A DNA stretch of 11,688 bases, taken from Willaertia magna. Taxonomy: Eukaryota > Heterolobosea > Eutetramitea > Acrasida > Naegleriidae. The stretch spans positions 1 through 11,688 of the forward strand of contig CADWAF010003466.1 of assembly GCA_902984215.1 (NCBI GenBank), in the 5' to 3' direction. Positions 9,146 through 11,688 of this stretch are shown here, one piece after another. A model generated the notes under the pieces. The model was not told the origin of the DNA and did not search any database. It was given only the letters and a program-made list of their open reading frames with translations. Both the position numbers and the translations under genes were made by a program. Each line of letters begins with the position of its first letter. Within the stretch, counting starts at the first letter, position 1.

Positions 9146-9170
9146 AAGTTGTTTTAAATCACAACAACTT
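9146..9170 (-). repeat. Stem-loop at the ERCC1 stop codon
   Basis: AAGTTGTT and AACAACTT form a perfect 8-base stem around a 9-base loop. On the minus strand it begins at the first base of the ERCC1 stop codon, so it would form in the start of the mRNA 3' UTR. A role in 3' end formation or stability is inferred. Confidence 0.45.
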
Positions 9171-10237
9171 TATTTTGATTTCTTTCTTCCTCGCTTACTA
9201 GTTGTTGATGTCGAGGTCTTTGTTGTTTTACTTTTCTTTTTAACAGATGTAGTACTAGTAGAAGAACTAGAATTTTCATTATTCTTAAAGTATTTCCCAA
9301 GTGTTGCTTGTTTCTTTTCACTACTAACTATTATTAAATCATCATCTTCCTCTTCTTCTTCAGTATTATTATTTCCTTCTTTAACATTACTTGGTTCTCC
9401 CTTAAAATTAGTATGAAATAATTGATGTAATCTCTTTACTTTTTTCTTACCAAATCCAGGTAAAATCTCTAACTGTTCTGGTGTAGATTGTATTAATTCT
9501 TTAAAACTTGAAAAGTGATTTAATAATGTAACAGAATCACGTTTATGTAAAAACTTTAAACCATTCAATGCATGTTGTGCATTTTGTGAAGTAGCTGCAT
9601 TCTCTGGAACTTTTATCTCATTATTACTAGTGCTACTACTTGAACTTTCTGAACTTTTTCTTCTATTATACTTTTTCTTTCCATTATTATTGTTATTGCT
9701 ACCATTAGAAGAGTTATTTAAATTTTCATTAATTCCTTTAATTAAATTAGCATTCTTAGATTCACAATATCTGAACGTTTCTAAATATAGAGCACATTCT
9801 TCATCTGAAAAGGCAGAAACTAATGTGAAATCTGCCCACATTGAAATTCTAGTTAATTCAATTAAACAATCATCTAAAATAAATTCTGAAATAAATGTAA
9901 CACTATTATCTACATTATTTAATCTATTATTTTCTAAATTTGGATTTTCTGTATTTGTGTTTACAACTTTTGTCATATCACCAACATTTACATCAATATT
10001 AACTAATAAAACTTTAATTGTAAATAATTTACAATATTCAGTTTTATGAAAAGCTTTTATTCTTTCTAAAATATATTTTGGATTAGTCATATGATATTTT
10101 AAAGAAAGAAATAAAGCAACAGTTTTAGAACCTAAAATATAATCAGTTATTTTCCATTCATTAGAATAATTTAATTTCATAATATTTGGACGAATATGAT
10201 TTAATATTGGATTACCTTTTTGTCTTATACTAACCTT
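9170..10237 (-). CDS. ERCC1: ERCC1/Rad10 homologue, 5' end unresolved, with PIP-box tail
   Basis: ERCC1 pairs with the XPF nuclease in nucleotide excision and crosslink repair. The frame is open from 10237. Homology starts in RQKGNPILNHIRP (10181-10225), upstream of the first ATG at 10180, so that Met is probably internal. Counting from it, the central domain covers 1-150 (DYILGSKTVALFLSLKYH, IKVLLVNIDV, MWADFTLVSAF, LYLETFRYCESK), with an Asn-rich insert at 70-95. A Ser/Asn-rich linker (152-190) leads to tandem helix-hairpin-helix motifs (about 200-258, LPGFGKKKVKRLHQLF). The extra tail has an acidic run, DDDLIIVSS (279-287), the PIP box QATLGKYF (291-298) and a basic end KRGRKKSK. The start could be an upstream exon with an acceptor at TTTAG (10238), a fusion with the neighbouring gene, or a truncated gene. 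Confidence 0.85.
   Translation of the reverse strand, partial: KVSIRQKGNPILNHIRPNIMKLNYSNEWKITDYILGSKTVALFLSLKYHMTNPKYILERIKAFHKTEYCKLFTIKVLLVNIDVNVGDMTKVVNTNTENPNLENNRLNNVDNSVTFISEFILDDCLIELTRISMWADFTLVSAFSDEECALYLETFRYCESKNANLIKGINENLNNSSNGSNNNNNGKKKYNRRKSSESSSSSTSNNEIKVPENAATSQNAQHALNGLKFLHKRDSVTLLNHFSSFKELIQSTPEQLEILPGFGKKKVKRLHQLFHTNFKGEPSNVKEGNNNTEEEEEDDDLIIVSSEKKQATLGKYFKNNENSSSSTSTTSVKKKSKTTKTSTSTTSKRGRKKSK
9287..9310 (-). other. PIP box (QATLGKYF) in the ERCC1 tail
   Basis: The eight residues fit the PCNA-interacting consensus Gln-x-x-Leu-x-x-aromatic-aromatic exactly. Lysines flank both sides, as is common for functional PIP boxes, and the surrounding tail is low complexity, so the motif would be exposed. 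Confidence 0.65.
9326..9346 (-). other. SUMO-interaction-like motif (DDDLIIV) in the ERCC1 tail
   Basis: A hydrophobic LIIV core follows an unbroken acidic run (EEEEEDDD) and precedes two serines. This is the pattern of SUMO-interacting motifs. It ends five residues before the PIP box. Confidence 0.5.
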
Positions 10238-11429
10238 CTAAACTTCCAAAAACAGAACCACCAATCCACTCCAAAAACTTTCTTTCAGGTGGCGCAATCG
10301 TTTTAACATTAAATGTTCTTGGAGCTAATTCCAATAATTCACCTTTTAATCTATTTTCAAGTCCTTCAATTAAGGTATTACCTCCACTTAATACGATGTT
10401 ACTGTAAAAATCTCTACGCATTTCTATGTCGCACTTGATAATCGATTGATAGGCCATTTCGTGTATTCCTTTAATGGTATTGTCACAATTATTGTTGTCA
10501 CAAATATTATTGTAGTTGACAGAAGTAAAGTTATTATTGTAAAGTATATTATTATTATCATAACTAAATTCATTTAATAATAAATTTGGTTGAAATAATA
10601 ATTCACCACACTTCGTTAACGATTCTTCATTCATAAAAAACGGTATGACTTGTCCGTCCGGTAATTCATACGTTTTCTCATAAAATGTATCAGTTTTTCC
10701 ATATCGATAATAATAATAACTATAACATTGTAAACGTTCTGGAATAATTAAATTTACATATTTTTCTTTCATTTCTTGCGTTGTAAAAAACCTTTCCTTT
10801 TCATTTGTAAAGTATGAAGTAAAATTTTCTTTATTTTTTAAAAATAATTGTTCTAAATAAAGGGAAAGATCGTGAGCACCGATGGCTAAACGATGTGTAG
10901 CATGTGGTAAAGCGTATCCTTCAAAAATTGGAACGGTATGGGTAATGCCGGCCCCTGAGTTTACAACGAGACCACAAGTACGGCCACTTGCGTAAAGGCC
11001 CATCACCGCATGATTAGCTAAATAGAAAGCTGGCGTTTGAAATGTTTCAAAAAGTAATTCCGTTTTTTTCTCCCTCATTTTACGTTCTTCCTTTGTAAGT
11101 TGTGGCATTTCCATTAATAAAATTGGATGTTCTTCCGGATTGGTGTGTAATTCATTGTAAAATGTGTAACGTAAAAGTTTTTCAAAATTATTTAAATTTG
11201 TGACATGTCCACGTTGAATAATTGGTTCAATTAAAAGTTCTTCTTTTTTTAATTGTTGTTGTTTTAATTGTTCTCCAATATAAAAAGTTTGATTTGTGGA
11301 ATTATTAGGGGAGGTACTTCCCAGTGTTGTTTGGATGATAGATTTTGGTGAATCATCTCCGGCAAATCCAGCTTTACATGTTTGGGAGCCAGGATCTAAA
11401 ACAATGACTTGGATTTCTTCTCTTGACAT
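10230..11429 (-). CDS. Divergent actin-related protein, C-terminally short
   Basis: Actin-fold protein of 399 residues. Actin landmarks in order: phosphate-1 loop DPGSQTCKAGFAGDD (12-26), FYNELHTNPEEHPILLMEMP (90-109), LYASGRTCGLVV (145-156), phosphate-2 region NSGAGITHTVPIFEGYALPHA (157-177), YELPDGQVIPF (254-264), IHEMAYQSIIKCD (322-334), SNIVLSGGNTLIEGL (343-357), IAPPERKFLEWIGGSVFGSL (378-397). Against actin, Gln137 is His140, Asp154 is Asn157 and Asp157 is Ala160; the His161 equivalent stays. Weak or absent ATP hydrolysis is inferred. An Asn-rich insert (about 286-318) interrupts subdomain 3. The frame stops right after GSL(E)G, so the last 30-odd residues of ordinary actins are absent. 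The stop lies inside GGTTAGT, a sequence like a splice donor. The subfamily is not assignable. The start MSREEIQV fits the family N-terminus. Confidence 0.83.
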   Translation of the reverse strand: MSREEIQVIVLDPGSQTCKAGFAGDDSPKSIIQTTLGSTSPNNSTNQTFYIGEQLKQQQLKKEELLIEPIIQRGHVTNLNNFEKLLRYTFYNELHTNPEEHPILLMEMPQLTKEERKMREKKTELLFETFQTPAFYLANHAVMGLYASGRTCGLVVNSGAGITHTVPIFEGYALPHATHRLAIGAHDLSLYLEQLFLKNKENFTSYFTNEKERFFTTQEMKEKYVNLIIPERLQCYSYYYYRYGKTDTFYEKTYELPDGQVIPFFMNEESLTKCGELLFQPNLLLNEFSYDNNNILYNNNFTSVNYNNICDNNNCDNTIKGIHEMAYQSIIKCDIEMRRDFYSNIVLSGGNTLIEGLENRLKGELLELAPRTFNVKTIAPPERKFLEWIGGSVFGSLEG

Positions 11430-11546
11430 TTTTTATTAATTTCTTGCGTTTTTTCTTATGTTTCAAAAACAACACCTAACCAACCAAATCCGCGTCAAAA
11501 AAACAATACATCTTTTGTACTAGTAGTTGATACAGAATTACTAGAT

Positions 11547-11664
11547 ATCTACGGCCATACCACTGTGAAAGCACCTCATCCCGTCCGATTTGAGAAGTTA
11601 AGCACAGTAGGGCTACATTAGTACTGAGATGGGAGACTTCTCGGGAACCTGTAGTGCTGTAGAT
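11547..11664 (+). rRNA. 5S ribosomal RNA
   Basis: A complete 5S gene of about 118 bases. The ends pair (ATCTAC with GTAGAT) to close helix I. Conserved eukaryotic 5S segments are present in order: ACGGCCATACCAC, CACCTCATCCCGTCCGAT, TGAGAAGTTAAGC (internal control region, box A side), TTAGTACTGAGATGGGAGAC (box C side) and GGGAACC. The gene is transcribed by RNA polymerase III through TFIIIA and stands alone here, not in an rDNA repeat as far as the window shows. The exact ends are set by the pairing and may be off by one or two bases. Confidence 0.95.
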
Positions 11665-11667
11665 TTT
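11664..11667 (+). terminator. Short T-run at the 3' end of the 5S gene
   Basis: TTTT directly at the 5S 3' end is the minimal RNA polymerase III terminator. The first T is also the last paired base of helix I. Confidence 0.6.
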
Positions 11668-11688
11668 ACTTACTACTCAAATTAACTT

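Larger units (their letters stand above)
8997..9169. other. Intergenic region with palindromes between transporter and ERCC1 genes
   Basis: Holds the 5' flank of the transporter gene and the 3' flank of the ERCC1 gene. No open frame of note. It contains three inverted repeats: 9034-9049, 9104-9117 and 9146-9170. The last overlaps the ERCC1 stop codon. Confidence 0.6.

Noticed and set aside
9630..10049. Plus-strand open frame opposite ERCC1
   Set aside because: Its Leu-rich start is the complement of the Ser/Asn-rich linker codons. The ERCC1 frame has clear homology.
10238..10311. Short ERCC1-frame segment from an ATG near 10309 as an N-terminal ERCC1 exon
   Set aside because: It contains an in-frame TAG (10238-10240), overlaps conserved actin-related codons, and would need a 24-base intron to continue.
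11442..11630. Open plus-strand stretch that runs into the 5S gene and includes FVLVVDTELLDI
   Set aside because: It has no ATG and its second half is a translation of 5S rRNA. It may be a chance open stretch.

Overview
The window is nuclear DNA from an AT-rich, gene-dense protist. The eukaryotic evidence is direct: short GT-AG introns (49 to 77 bases), a eukaryotic-type 5S rRNA gene, a tRNA-Leu-like sequence ending in a T-run, and eukaryotic families (Rad50, ERCC1, an actin-related protein, an F-box protein). TAA and TAG both act as stops, so the standard code fits. Intergenic gaps are about 70 to 290 bases. Asn/Gln/Ser-rich tracts interrupt several proteins. An amoeboid lineage (Heterolobosea such as Naegleria or Willaertia, or a dictyostelid) would fit, but this is inference and the species is not identified.

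Layout from left to right. Bases 1-325 hold the 5' part of an unrecognised minus-strand gene that runs off the edge. Bases 351-430 hold the 3' three quarters of a tRNA-Leu(UAA) with a T10 terminator but no matching 5' acceptor strand. An F-box plus SPRY-like gene follows (514-1473, +). A complete RAD50 gene in four exons covers 1615-5764 (+). The 289-base gap after it carries a possible ubiquitin-like remnant (5792-5990). A TM2-type membrane protein with a Gln/Asn-rich N-terminus lies at 6054-6983 (+). It converges on a two-exon MFS-like transporter (7056-8996, -). The next intergenic gap is rich in palindromes (9034-9170). An ERCC1 homologue (9170 to about 10237, -) abuts and slightly overlaps a divergent actin-related protein gene (10230-11429, -). 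A 5S rRNA gene (11547-11664, +) closes the window.

Two genes belong to DNA repair. Rad50 is the ATPase of the Mre11 complex, and ERCC1 is the partner of the XPF nuclease. They sit on opposite strands with other genes between them, so shared control is not shown.

The most unusual part is 9.2-11.4 kb. The ERCC1 homologue has a C-terminal tail with a SUMO-interaction-like motif directly followed by a canonical PCNA-binding (PIP) box and a basic end. Its N-terminus has no visible start codon and runs into the 3' end of an actin-related gene. That gene in turn lacks the usual actin C-terminus and two residues associated with ATP hydrolysis. A one-base change of frame would join the two genes into one protein.
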